A stretch of 64,000 bases of DNA. Source: Ancylostoma caninum. Taxonomy: Eukaryota > Nematoda > Chromadorea > Rhabditida > Ancylostomatidae. The notes beneath the pieces are model-generated. The model was not told the origin of the DNA. It made no database searches and worked only from the letters and a program-made list of their open reading frames with translations. The stretch covers positions 1,736,001 to 1,800,000 of the forward strand of contig JBAJFG010000347.1 of NCBI GenBank assembly GCA_037903475.1. The letters run 5' to 3'. Each line of letters opens with the position of its first letter. The first letter of the stretch is position 1. The translations under genes and the position numbers were made by a program. Shown one piece after another: positions 1 through 13,684 of this stretch.

Positions 1-3000
1 GATAGCCGAAAGTGAATCCACCACCTGCAAAGTCATAATTGTCACACAATGTAATGGACCAGCTAGGCTCATTGATTTACTAATTTCTTTTAAAGTGCTG
101 TGGTAAAGCTAGTAACTTTTCTTAGTGTAGTACCTAGTACTGTAGTGTAGTACACCTGGTCTGATGAAAAAGAACTGAAGGTGGTAGATGAATCAGCATT
201 TGAAAAAAATGAAGGATACGCCATCATTCTATGCAACACATGATTGATCGTAGAGCGCATTCGATCAATATATCGATCAGCCCCCCCTCCCTCCCCCCCT
301 CCACAACCTTTAGGTTTAACTACCCAAGTTTGAGATGTACGTTGACCGCAACTCCAAGGAGCTCCCCAGAAGGAAGCTGTATCAAGCAGCAGAACAGGTT
401 GGTTGATATCTTTTGGTCATTTTCCAGTTTTCAAGAACACTACTCACTACTAATGAGTTCCGGTGGTGGTCTTATTCTTTTTCTGTTTCTCCATCTAGTG
501 GAAGGAACGAAACGGAGATTAGGTACCTTTGTTTTCGTTTTGTTTATTTTAGTCACTTATTTGCTTGTCAAATACACTCATGGTGCTACGGACGCCGATA
601 AAAAAGTGCAAATACAACATACATAGAAGTTTACAGAAACTAAATATAACATGTATTTCTACAGATTTTATGTTCATCGTAGGCCTCCGGTGACGAGTCG
701 GCAGCAGCATGCTTATCTTCTACCGTCATTGTCAGCTTAATATCTTATAAGGGTAGTTTATACCAGATGTTTGCGCCAATCGCACGTTACACACACATAT
801 TCATTAACAGAGCATCTTCCATGAAGATCGGCGGAGGCGGTGTCCACACCATGAACGAGAACGCCTGGGTTTAGTTTATAGTAGTTCATCGCCGCGCGAC
901 GCGAAGTCGTGGATCTCTGTTCATACTATTTTTCCTTTGAAAGTGATGCAATGGGTAGAATTCGCATTACGCTAACAGGTGCCGACATCAATTTTCTAAA
1001 ATAGAGTTTTGGATTTGAAAATGATATGCCTTCTCCAGCTATTTAATTCAGTTTACAACACATTTAACTTCTTTATCCGTCGTCACACGTGCTGTGGCCG
1101 CGTTGCCATCACAACTCGATAAAGTATAAACGCAGCCTACGCCTCATGATAGAGTCCGAAGCATGATGAACCTACGCATCTTGTATTAATTGCTATGCGC
1201 ATACACAAAACACATTGATTTGTGGAAACTTGGATGCTGTCGTGGATTCCTCGGTCACTAATGTGTTCGAATATTTCCATCGCAGCTGGTATCCCGTTTG
1301 ACGTTATCCAGCTACTGTTCACCCCAGCCTCCCTTACATTGGAGTTAGCAATTAGAATTGATGAGCAAGATTACTGTTATTATTCTCAGAGGGACGTACC
1401 GACGTATTCGAACAGGATCCTTCAGAGAAGGAGAACTTTTGGGCACATTAGAGGTATATTAAATATTGGTCGAGAAATTACCTTAATTTTTTTAGCATCT
1501 TTCAACACATAACCAAATTGGGCCTCTTCAGACTAGATAGGGTCTATTTCTGGGAAAGCGTACGCCTCTTTGTGTTCCTTTTCGACACAGATGGCGTGAA
1601 CTTCCGCAAAGATCGATTAAATTTGAAGGAATGACCATGCTGGAATCTAGTTGTACAATATGTATGACAGTTCGACCAAGAAGCATGGTAGATGCACCTT
1701 TTCTTCACTGGTCATCTCAAAGTCCACTCGAACAATCCTTGATGAATACTGAGAAATTTCGAATTCAGTTCAGAACCTGTTAGTGCTTATGAGAGCGAAC
1801 AAGAAGCAAAAATAGGGGCGGTGAGATAGCAGATCGGCTCTTCCTCATTACTCGTTTTTTTTTACTTCGACTAGCTACCCCGATATCATCATCGTCACCT
1901 GACGATGTAAAAACCCTGTCTGCCATGAGTCACCATGCGCTTTTCTCTTTAAACCTCGCTGTTACGTTTGCAAGAAACTTGCAACTCGGTCAGAATGTCG
2001 AAACATCAACAAAATATCCCACTTTACAATTTGGCTGAGGTGAAAGTGAAAGGCTACAATCCGCCAGCCCCAGTTTCTTTGACTGAATTTCATTTTCTCT
2101 CTTTTATATTCCCTATTTGAAGTTTTTGTTTAATGTACTCTTCAAAATGATCTCCATGAAACGTTGCACTCCCAACTGCTGCAGAATCAGTAGAATTTTT
2201 TTGCAATTTTTACAATGGAGTGAAACCAAAGGACAGCCGTGAACACATCAAAACCAGCAACTCTAGCCATCAATCATTACAGGCACGTTAGTGAGAACAT
2301 TCCTCAGCTCGTCAGCCAATGTTGATATGCCTCTTCAAAATTTCGCTTTTCTGGACGTCAATCAGTAGGAGGCGTTAGGTAAACCAAGAACTGGTTCACA
2401 GATTCTTAACGGCTCGCTCGCCGGCATTATGATCAAAGTCGAGTGCAGTTCAGAGAGTAAACAGCTTTTAAAAAATCAGAAAATATTAGCCTTGAATGAA
2501 TGTAGATGCTCTCAGAGATTTTCGTGATGCTAGGATCATTGGTCTGGCAAAAACCAGAAAGAAACAAATGAAAGGTGAACTTTCGCCGGGATTCTAGAAA
2601 CAATGCTGAGGAAAACTCATAGTCTGAGCAGATGACATTCTCGACATACAGTTTTGACGGTGTTGTACATTTATATTTCATGCTTATAGGAAATGAGAGT
2701 ATAAATCAAGCCAAAAAAGAATTTCTTGATATCCAAAAGATTGAAAAATCAGGAAAGTAACTTCAGAAATTGCGTTGTGGTCATGGCCACGAGTCCGAGA
2801 AATTGAACAGCCAAGGACTTGAGAGATATGCAGCCCAAATTTATAAAAGCGGTTGCCAAGGTGTATTCATAGATAATTAAGTGGAAAAAATAAAATCAAT
2901 ATAGAACTGGATAGATGCAACTGGACATAAATACATGCGAAGAGGAATTCACACATTTTCCTTAGTTATTAGCAGGCACATATCAGCGGCGGAGAAATGC

Positions 3001-4457
3001 CCCACCAAGCGGGGGTCGGAACAGGCCCCAGCGCAGCTTGTCGGTGGGCAAGCTGGGCTTCGTAAAAGGGTCGAAAAGCAAAAGGGGCTTCGTACGGGTT
3101 CGGGGCCGAGCCCCAGAAAAACTTTGAAATGTTCGTTGGTCCAAAGAAAAGAAATGCGTTGATAAAGGCGATGAAAGACGAAAAAGGCTCGCAAAAGAAC
3201 TGCTCGTAGATTTAGCAGAGCAATTGCGGCGATCGATGTTGAAAAGTTCGATTGGAGCAGATCATGTACAGGTTCCCATAATCCGGAGGACTTACACGAC
3301 TCCTGCGCCGCGGAATCTGCATGGATTGAGCTGGAATCTTCAGTGAGATAAGAACTAAGGGAACACTAGAAGATTTTGGGAGAGACAAACTGAACTTATG
3401 TAAACTAAAAAAGTGTATGCTCACATTCTGAGCCTGAGTGATTGAAGGGCTCTCCCGCTAAGTCGAGACTTTACCGATAGACATCAGCTTTGGGGTGAAG
3501 AAGCGTTATGGCACTCACAATAAATGCATGATGTCAGATCACAAAACTTATGTGAATCAAGAAATTGTATGCTCGGTAAAGGGGCCAGCCTGTTTCAGAC
3601 AGGCTGGGGTACAAGCTGAGCCTGTCAGGGGGCATAATTTCCCTATTCAAACACATAAGTTTCCAACCTCCTACCATGCCCCCTATACTTGTAGGTATGT
3701 GCTATCATACGCCTCACATACTATCACTTATAATCTCCTATCTTGTGAGTATTTGCCCTTCTCCGCTTGCTCTAAGGCACCATCGCAAGCCGCGCTCCAA
3801 AGCGGAACGCCGACCCAATCAAGCCTGCGCGGGAACTGAAATCATTTGAAAGCCCCTTTGAAAGCCTCGGTCCTTTTTTTTTCTACGAAGGCTACTGTCA
3901 TTAGTTTGGTCTCTACTTTTTTCCAGAGTTTTTATTCCTTTATTCTCGATTAGTTTGTTGTTCTGTTCGGCTTTTGGCGACCAATGTCACCTTATCGTTT
4001 CCTGATTCCGTCAGTATAATTTCTGCCGCAGTGTGGAATGGTCCATTCATTGATTGCTCTTGGTAAAGAATTATAGTTATGTTTTGTCGGTTTACATTGG
4101 TTAGTGCAGTTATGTTTTGTGGTTTCACAATGGGTTATCGTCCTTAAATTGCTACTAATTGCTTTAATTGCAATCACGGAGAATGCTTGTAGAATTGCTA
4201 TCATTGCATGCTGTCATTCCCTTCTATCTATTGCTATTTTCAGAGGGGGCTTCGTAAAATCTGCATTTTTCAAAGGGGGCTTCGTTTTGGCTACGACCCT
4301 AATACAGGCTCGTGCCGGGGCCTGGGTCGGAAGAGACTGGGTATTCGAGTAGGAAAATGAAGAATAAAATCACAAAGAGTACAAATTTTAACATTAAACA
4401 CGTCAAAATAAATATTCAGAGGTAACAAAAGGCAATGAGAAATAAACTTGAGTATAA
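1..4457. other. Intergenic, no gene seen
   Basis: I see no splice-supported coding exon here. The open frames are short, overlap on both strands and lack family motifs. A pyrimidine-rich run lies near 280-301. A short motif, GGGGCTTCGT, recurs near 3053, 3085, 4247 and 4277, which suggests an old local repeat. The frame at 413-626 has a hydrophobic stretch but no splice or polyadenylation context that would make it a gene. Confidence 0.5.
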
Positions 4458-4558
4458 TAGAAAATTTTCAACCAATATAACATTTAAAAATATTATTTGA
4501 ATTCTTAGTAGAAAATTTTCAACTAATATAACATTTGAAAATATTCTTTGAATTCTTT
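4458..4558. repeat. Imperfect tandem duplication, 51-base unit, two copies
   Basis: The unit beginning TAGAAAATTTTCAA at 4458 is repeated at 4509 with a few substitutions (ACCAATATAACATTTAAAAA against ACTAATATAACATTTGAAAA). It is AT-rich and non-coding. Confidence 0.85.
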
Positions 4559-4872
4559 CTCTGACCAGTAAGTACAACTCCATAGATCACCACGCCAAGC
4601 CATCACTTGCAATATGGAATTGGAACCCTCCCAAAAGGAGAAAAACATGCATTTGGCACTATTGCCATTCCAGTTTGCAGCATCGGATTACACAGCGCAG
4701 TGCACATGGCATGCACGAACTGCTCACGTATTCGACTGTTTAAGCAGCTTTCACGTGCACTTGTCCGGGAATCGTTTTTCGAAGAAATGGAAATTACAAA
4801 TGGCTTTACAAATATGAGGCTCTTCTATTCATCAGGAAACCTAAATGATCTAAAAATCCAATCTGAATTTTG

Positions 4873-4935
4873 AGTAGCGCAGTGGCGAGAGGCGCTACTA
4901 GAGTTCACTACTTCTATAGTTCGAACCACGCCCTA
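4873..4935 (+). repeat. tRNA-like SINE head (A box and B box)
   Basis: TAGCGCAGTGGCGAGAGGC fits a pol III A box, and about 35 bases on AGTTCGAACCAC fits a B box. A clean acceptor stem is not visible, so this is more likely a tRNA-derived SINE head or tRNA pseudogene than a working tRNA. Confidence 0.45.
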
Positions 4936-7900
4936 AGTACGTAAATTGAACAGTCTATTCTCTGCAAACCGGAATTTTGACTGAGAAGTAGATAATGAGG
5001 ATCAAGCTTTGACTTAAGAAGTCCCCCTATACATATGCCAATGCTCAGATATGATATGCGCTATTCACATCAAGGAGAAAAGATCCCACCCAAAGTAAGC
5101 AGCAAAACATTCATAAAAATGAATCATTCGATAAATAGGCAAATGAATGTATAAACAAAAGTCGCAATTTACAGTGAGACACATAATAATATAAAATCAA
5201 AGTTCAGCCCGTTTTGCAGATGATTTAACTGTAATTTCAGGAGTTAAAAAATGGTCTCCGCTCAACTAGAGTGACGACGGCCAAGTACTAAGCGATCAGG
5301 GTCTATCGAAAGTTTAACCATATACGTACCAGTGCTGAATCTGCCCTCAGGGAATTGTTTGGACCCGTTGCGCTTGGAATTTACGGTAATACTGCCTGAT
5401 CACCGGACTGAACCTTCATCTTCTCATAATGATAAGTTAGAGGTTTTTTCCAAGAAAAAATATTCGCTGCTGAGGATGAAGTGGATGAAGATCATTGAAA
5501 ACCTTCCCCTTGTAGATTCTATCATGCAATTTACGCCCATGACACATAAGCTGACAGCAAAAAGCGTTGTAAATGAAGTTTAAACACCAGTAATTGGTAC
5601 AGTATCAACAACATAGAAAAAAATTCCAGATAGAAGTAGATAGGCTCAAGATTTTAAAAAATGGGAGCAAACTTCTCACCTATGGAGACCACAAGAGCTG
5701 TCTTTGCTAAATTCCACGTCGGCCATTTCGACGGGCCTGCATCCTGTCCTGCACTAAGTGGCACCCTCGACGGGTCGTCGGACTTAGTAGAATCTGGGCT
5801 GGAATGAACATTCTTGAAAATATTAGGTCGTCAAGTATGAAATGTCTGATTTTGGATGAGAAGATTTCGAGTTTTGTTTCCAAAGCAAGATGCAGTATAA
5901 GGTATCCGAATATGCTCCTATACTATCCCCACAGCCTTGCCATCTTAACTGCAGCTTGACTGCGCCGGCAGCTTGGAAACGTGGAAAACTAGTAGCAATC
6001 AAGTGGCGAATAGCGTTTTTGACATCATGTTGAAAACTGAACATTTTCTCCACCAAGAACTGAGCTAATCCCTGGAAGGAGTTGTGTTCAAATAGAGCAA
6101 GGTTTGGCCAGTACAGTGAGTGGCAGGTGGATCCTCACCCCTGCTCCTCTGGCTTAAGCAGCGTGGAATTGTGAAAAATGGTCAAAAATTGGCACCCATT
6201 TTTGAGGGTCAAACTGGGAAAAATTCGTTTACTGAACCACTTTTAGTGGTCATATTGCCTTAAGTATCTAAATATTAATGGATCATAAAGGTCACACCTT
6301 GCTGCTTACGCTGACCTAGTTTGACTCCTATTCGCTTCGGCTACGGCTTCCAGCTCATCGATATCCAGGTTCATCATAAGGCTCACTTTGGAGCTTCATG
6401 TCACCTGAGCGGAACTTCCCAAGCAAACGCTGTTCAGTATATTTACTAGCCAAATGTCCCTTATCACTACCCTGATGTTTCCAGCTTTCTCAGCTCAAAT
6501 GGCTGGAAAATGGAACCTGTGTTCCAAAACGACACGATTTTTCGTCTTTGAGTAGTTCTACAAAAAATGCTTCCAGACAAAAATTCGGAAACTGATCAAA
6601 AATTTAGGAAGTGATTTTAAAAGCAAGAGGATGACCTTCATAATGGAAATAAAGATGAGGAGAGATCTAGTAAATCTCCGAAGAAAGAGACTGTCGATCT
6701 GACCGCTCATAAAATCAGACATTTCATACTTGACGACCTAATACATTCTTCTGAGGATCCGTAACTGATCAAGGGCGCTTCAGGGCTTAGCAAGTGATTT
6801 GCGAGCGCCATGAAAGCGTTATCAAGGCTCTCTTCTAAAGACACCCCTCTGTACATTTTGACAACCCTACTTTATGTGTAAGAAAAGGATTACATGACAG
6901 GTAAATCAGTGGGTCAGTTCGCTATGCATGGACAACCTTCACTCCGTACATAAAAACTTTCTCATGCAAGTGATCGATTCGAGCGTTCAAGTGCAATCTA
7001 TTCATAACAGTGGGAAAAAGTTGCGAAGCGCAGTTGCAGCAGTGTGATAGTGGAACTCTACATAGGATTCTCTACGAATACTAAAGCCGATGATTTAAAA
7101 GAATGCACTGCTTTCCAGGCAAAAAAAGCTTTTAAAAAACATTAAAGTAAACAATTCTGGCCTAGGATAGCATTTCTCCGGTATGAGAGGTGAATGACCA
7201 GGAAATAGAATATGAGTAGTGCAACGAACCGTCGTACCATCGCCGGCGCTCGCTGAAGCTCAACAGCACAGAAATGACATGGACAATGCGTATGGTGCAG
7301 GAAAAAAGGCGTCGGCCGCGGGAAGAGATAGAGCGACGAACGGAAAGTGCTGTTGGCACGTGGGTTACGCCGGACTGCTTGCTCGCTGGGCGGTGTGCTT
7401 TGGTCTGGATGACGAATGAGCAGATGTTTGGCAGGCTGTGCCGGACATCACTCACTATCAATGCTGTGCTGAACTGTCGCGAGAAATACTGATAGTGTGA
7501 AGGTCACTATAGGTCACTATCACTCTAGAAAAATGTCCAAACATTTTTTTTGCATTTTTCCCCTTATTATTTTTATTACCACAAAAATAACAAAAAATTT
7601 CCTTCAGGATTCATACAGTGTAAATTCAAGCGTTGCGTTGGAAATACATATTATATTTCGAAAAGATGTGCAACTGCCTCGTATTTCCAAGCCCTGGATC
7701 CCATTTTTGCTTTCAAATATTCGTTCATTCGTTGAGGAAAGGAGATAGCGAGCATTCACAAAAAATAGCAAGCATTAGTTGCATAAATTGCCTCGCGAAA
7801 TGTCAATCGCCATAAACCAGGGTCAATATTGTCGGATTTACTGTTCTCTGCATAGGTTTCATTTATTTTTGCTCCGTTACATCCAGTTCCAGTCTTATAC

Positions 7901-9630
7901 AGTAGTGGTCAGAAAGACATGATCAGTGGCATTGGTGAAGGCAGAATCTTTTACTGTAATTCAATAAAAGGTTGAGCTATTCGGACGAATTTTGAGAATG
8001 TGATGAGGGTCAGGGTACTGTGTCTTCCCACTGCGTAACATTGACGTAAACTGCAAATACCCTCCTGGTCCAGATCCAAATTCACCTCTTCCCTTTCTGT
8101 TCTGTAGCTCTCCTATTTGCATAGAAGAGGGGATTGCCAAAAGCCCCAAAAAAGTTAGAAAAAAGAATTTTCAATAATTCCAAACAAAAGCCAACCGTTA
8201 CGACGGAGGATATTCCTATGATAACCATTACTAACCTCAATTCTGACCTTGAAATAAGAAATGCAACGCTGTCAATATTTTTGGGAGATACAATATGAAG
8301 ATTTTTCTGTGAATTAGATCGGTTAGTTTGGTCCTCGCATTTGAGCAACAAAGAAAAGTGCAGCAATAACATCTGTAGGGAAAAAAGGCAATGATGTGCC
8401 ATGTCTCATCAACAATTCATTTTTTTCAGAAGGTGGTAGCGAAGAAATTGGGCAGAATCCAAAAAGAAAACTGAGGAAATTGAAATTCAGGCCCAATAAT
8501 GGCACTAGAATTGGATTTTGTCCATGCTAAGCTGCTGCTAAGAAGCATCCAGAGAGCTTCAACACATACCCGAATTTCCCTTGGATAGCTGAATACAGCG
8601 ATGAGTTACGGTAAAATACTCTCTTGTCGAAACTGATCATATTTTTTCCACTACTGTTGTTCGAACTGTCCAGTTGACTTTACCATCTCTATTTTTTCTA
8701 AATGTCCTCGGTTTTCTTGCGCCAATTAATTATCGGTCAGTTCTGAGTGGTACACCTTGGCCCGTATTACGGATATAAATAAATAAACGCCTGTAGTCAA
8801 ACCGATTTTTTTCATTCTCTTGTTGTATCGATATTTTATGACGTTTTGCTTCCTGCTAGCGCCACAAACCTATACTAATGAATAATAACACTTTGTTGCA
8901 TGAACTTTTCAAAACATATTTAATAATTAAGAGCAACTGGTCGGCCATGTGGGATGAGAGGGACATAACATTGCCACTCCGTGGCTAATTTTTATGCTGC
9001 CACGCGTTGTTCGTTTTGCTCGATTCCCAGATTTTTAACCAGTGTTTACAATCGTTAGAAAGCTCTCATCTTGCTCTCTGAAATGGATTCTGCACATTTT
9101 CTCGGAAAGCTATTTTTACTTTACTTGGAGGCACTAAGAATAGGAGTTCCAGGTCGTGGAAAAAAAACACTCGCAACAGCTGCCCTACTTGACTTTTTAT
9201 ATGGTCAGAAGCTACCGGTTAGATTCGAAAACCTTGCGGTTTGTACTGAGAGAGCGATACAGCCGGCAGGACTGTTCGAGAGAGGGTTAGTCAATCACAG
9301 ATGACTTGGCCGAAATGGAGTAGGTGGAGCTTAATCCAGGGAGGGCGAGATTTCCATGCAGTGGACGAGTTATGGATAGAAAATTGTCCTTAAACAGAAG
9401 GAAAATCGTGAAGGTTGGAAAGCTACGTGGTTAGCATGTGATATGTGTTGATATTTACAAAATTCCTACATATTATCTACATTAATGGTTGTACATTGAG
9501 ACGGGGAATTTCATACTCATGGTTAGCTGCTTGGCATAGACAACGTTACGTATGATGAACATGTTGATGGACGCTATGTGAAGGAAGAGTTATGATTCAT
9601 GATACGTGATCTCATAACACATCTAGGCTC
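4936..9630. other. Intergenic, no supported gene
   Basis: There are no exons with convincing splice sites and no recognisable protein motif. A frame at 5332-5583 (83 codons, plus strand) is Lys- and Leu-rich and could be a stray exon, but nothing around it supports that. The 7219-7492 frames overlap on both strands and look like chance. Confidence 0.45.
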
Positions 9631-10268
9631 TTAAAGGCAGCGTCCCACCTCAAGATCATTTTTGAGATTTCAATGTTAAAAGAATCTCCAGGAGTTGGTG
9701 ATCACAAGGGTATACGTGATTCCATGCAAGACCGCTGAAAAACCCCACTTCCGAGCCCCGGGCGTGGCCTGGGGTGGAGCTAAGAAACTTTCCGAATAAT
9801 TCGCAACAGGAAGCACACCTCCTGAGAAAATTCATGTTCCTTGTGAGAGTTGCTCATCAACTCCCTAATGGAATAGAAGCTGCTCTCCATTTGTGGCGAG
9901 CAAGGGAGTACGTTGGGCAGAAAACTTGCAATCCCACACTGGTTCCGGAGCCAAGGCGGAGTTGCAGGGTTTCCGGAACGTAAACTCCTTTGCTAGTCAT
10001 ACATAGAAGACAGTTAATATTCCGTTAGGGAGTTGATGAGCAACTCTCACGAGGAATACAAATTTCCTCATCAGGTGCGCTATCTGGAGTGAATTATTAG
10101 GAAAGTGTGTTAGCTCCGCCTCCGGCTCCGCCCAAAGGCTCCGCTCAGAAATGGGGTTTTTCAGCAGTCTTGCATGGAATCATGTACACCGCTGTGATCA
10201 TCAGCTCCTGGAGATTCCTTTAACCTTGAAATCCCAAAAACGATTCTGAGGTGGGACGCTGCCTTTAA
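9631..10268. mobile_element. Foldback MITE with TTAA termini
   Basis: The two halves are inverted copies. TTAAAGGCAGCGTCCCACCT at 9631 is matched exactly, in reverse complement, at 10249-10268. The match continues with modest divergence for about 240 bases per arm (left to about 9872, right from about 10026), leaving roughly 150 central bases. Both ends carry TTAA, which would fit a piggyBac-type target, but no longer target duplication is visible. There is no coding capacity, so it is non-autonomous. Related ends occur elsewhere in the window (34377, 48054, 51667 and 62376 regions). Confidence 0.85.
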
Positions 10269-10995
10269 GGATATGTAAGGGAATCTCGATCAGTATCTGA
10301 GTAAAGATGTCATTCGTTTGTCGCATCTCTGTTTGCTCCATCGTCCACTGCGAATTCCTCCAAGCAAATTTTGCAAGAAGCGCTGTTGCCAATAGTCTGT
10401 TCAGTTAAGGAGAACGTGATTCACTATTCCACGGTGTCTCGATGACGAAAACGCTTTGAAGCCGGCGATATTATGCCTATTTTCGACAATCCTCGACAAC
10501 GATGATTTGCAGTTCGCTCTAAAGGCAAAGCTAGGCAGTGCCACTCGCCAGCCGACAACGAGAATGGAGTGCAGCTATATGACCATCGCAAACCACATTC
10601 ACAGCCTTGGTTACAGTAAAGGTGTCTCGACATTGATACATCACGATCTGTGTCACTCGCATTGGCCGGGCCACCATCGTCGAGTCGCATTCTTTCGCAG
10701 TCACAGAACAATTTCAAGCACTCAACTATCGCATTCGAAATGTAGCAGTGCTCGGAGCAGAAAGTAAAAAAAAAACGAAATATAAATGTGAGAAAAAAAA
10801 TTACCCTTCAACAGCAATAACGGTAGTATTACTGGAAGCTAGGGTCATAGTTCCGACGGTAACGAAACAGTTTCAAGTGTTCTCTATTACACAAAAGTGT
10901 GAAGACTTTTCATGGAATGTTGCACAATACCGAGAGACGTATGTAAAAAAGGTGGCGCATTGACTGCACGTACTTGAACGCAATCTTAGGAGAAA

Positions 10996-11125
10996 AACTG
11001 TACAAAAGCTGATATTTTGCCTTAGAAAAAATTCACCGCATTTCTTTCTCAATCAATCTTCGCTTGTCACCGAAACAATCACCTTCAAAATTCCTCTGCG
11101 TCTCCTCCAATGTTTCAAATCGCCC
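10996..11125. repeat. Dispersed repeat, copy 1 of 2
   Basis: The segment starting ACTGTACAAAAGCTGATATT is about 90 percent identical by eye to 15728-15865, including the shared CACCGCATTTCTTTC and CACCTTCAAAATTCCT blocks. Function unknown; probably part of the same element family as the composite repeat at 15371-17300. Confidence 0.75.
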
Positions 11126-13644
11126 TTAACTGTGGTAGCATTCTAGCACCTGCAGTGCCACATTTCGCTCCACAGCTTCTTTGAACATAAAATGTGAGCT
11201 GATACGTTGAATAAATACAGTGAGTTGATAGAGAGGTCCACATTGGAACGTCCTGTGCAAACAAATACTAGATAGCACCGGAAATTCCGTAGCAAACGAA
11301 GATTGTGCCATCTGCCGCCGCCTTTAGTTGTCTAGGTAGGAAATATGTATTCTAGAAGACAATCATTCTAACAAAGCTGATTGTATGGTGTTGGACTCGT
11401 TTTGAAAGTTTTGGTGGGCGTATTTGTGAAGAATTAGGACATTTTTTCAAATGAGCTCCAGTTCTTTTATATTTCCCCACCATACCCATCAATAAATCTT
11501 ATGTTTTAGATATGATATTTATTTACTGCGTCACCATCACGATTGATCTACCAAGAAACAACCATTTTCGAAAGCTATAATGCAGCTGCGACATATCTAG
11601 ATGATTACCTGCCTGAAGGTCTATTTACGCCAGTTAGTTGGTAACACAAGGACAATGGCCAAGTAGCCTCATCTGAGGCAAGACGAGAGCTAGGAATATT
11701 TAGTGATTATTTTTCGAAGAAGCCAAGGCGTGCCAAAGATCTTCTATATGATGTATCCATACAAACAATGGAAGCAAAGCATGAAAACGTCAGATATGCC
11801 CAAACCAGCTAGCCGCGTGCCTTTCCGAATCTAGAACAATAACTACAAGTAGAAGTAGCACTACAGCTAATAGATATGTAACCAGCCTCACATCATGTGA
11901 GGAGGACGAGGGACAGAGGAGAAGACTGTTGTGCACTGACACCAAATAACCCCTGCTTGGACTCTCCAACATTAAAAGTGACGTCCCTTACGTGTTCATG
12001 ACGAATACTTCCACGAAAATGTTCCATTCGCCATAACTGCCACGATCTTGTCTCATGAATACGTAATTCTAGCTTGCAAAACTTTGGAGGTGATTTGGTT
12101 CATGGCAGAAATTCAATAGTTAACAGTAAAAATAGGTGTATCTCGTTAATCAATGATTTGGCGACGTACCTTTGACGGTTTTGATCTAGCGGTGAGATGG
12201 TGTCAGAAACGGGCGACATCGATTCTGCTTGAATAACAAGATGGTTCACCTCTTCCCAACTTGTTATCAAACAAGTGGCGTCACCAGAGAACAACCCTCA
12301 CAAGAGCACCTGACTCAGAATTCTTGTAAAACCTTTCGGAATGAAACAATATTGAAGCAAGGGAAATAAGAAGAAGATGATGCATCAGATGATTGGCCTA
12401 ACATCTCCGACAGTGCCTCCAACCACGACATACGACTGTGGTTAGACGCTTTAACAATCGCTGGCGAGCTTAATTGATAATTATTTGGTTGCCGGGAGAT
12501 GAGTGAGACACTTCACCAACCACTTCACCAAGATTCTTTCTTGCATCCCTCCCACGTAACCTATCTCCATGGTATGTGAATATGTGATACCCTAGCTCCT
12601 GAGCATCTTCGCAGTGTGTATGTGAGGTCATGGTGCTGCGCTATTCGTTATCTATGCGCGGAAATATACAGGCAAGGCAACCAATTCGAGCAATTTTTTG
12701 AACGAGCTCCCATGGAGAGATAGTGGGAGCAGGAGGGACGACAACAATGGTATTCGCCACGGGCTCGTCAACCATGCAACCATGAGCCGTCGGCTCCAAC
12801 ATTTCTTTTCGGGCGATACGTCTTCTCAAAGCCATTTCCCTAATCAGCGATCTCCTGAGCTGAGTTGTGGGGTATGCTCCACAGGAGTTACTGCTAAGCG
12901 ACGTAATAGAAAGCAACAACATTTACAATAGTCAATTCAGTGCGACGGCCATCACAGCGAAAAGAAACACCAACATGTCAATGTGAACATTTTGCTGTGC
13001 AAAAAAATGCACCCTATGTAGACTTTTTTTGACTCGTCGACAGTAGAAGGAGCAGATACGGAGAACGGTGCCACACACGCGACCCTTGTCCGACATCGTA
13101 CTTTTCATCCATCTTGGCTGGTAGCTTAAGCACTTCACTAACTTCGACGATTTTTGATCATTGACCAATGACTTCTTCAATCTGTAGTAGGATGGTTATT
13201 GAACTCGCAAAGCTGTAATTGTAGTGGCCCCATGTGGTAGATGTACATGGTCATTACAGCATGTCCTGAAGTTTCCGGGTCCGAAAGAGTATGCATGAAA
13301 ACTGAAAAAAAAATCTAGAGTGTCTTAGTCATTTCCCGACAACCTAATACAGTCACCGTTGTTTTTCAACGTTTTAATAAATCTTAAGCCAATAATATAG
13401 CCGCCGAATCCCAAAGATTTCTTAACAACGTTAAGTTGGTGGAAAAGTTTGCAACCACAAACTGAAAAGTACTCTGGCAAGAACTTACGACCGCTCCACA
13501 TATGCCTTGATGAGCATCCCAGAGCTCTTCACAGCCGGAATCCCTACTCTACATACAGTTTCTCGCGGCATTTTGCTTCTATTTATGCATGCTCAAAAAG
13601 CCCACCAGAATTTGAACAGCAGTGAGTCCCACTTTCGTGCCGTT

Positions 13645-13684
13645 GGGGGGGGGGGGGGTGGGGGCGGCGGGCGTGTAGGGGGGT
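13645..13684 (+). repeat. G-rich tract
   Basis: A nearly uninterrupted G run followed by GGGGGCGGCGGGCG. A low-complexity tract, possibly quadruplex-forming on the plus strand. Confidence 0.8.

Noticed and set aside
12641..12922. 93-codon minus frame with Pro/Val-rich centre
   Set aside because: Plausible composition but no partner exons, start context or homology recognised; left as part of the intergenic entry.
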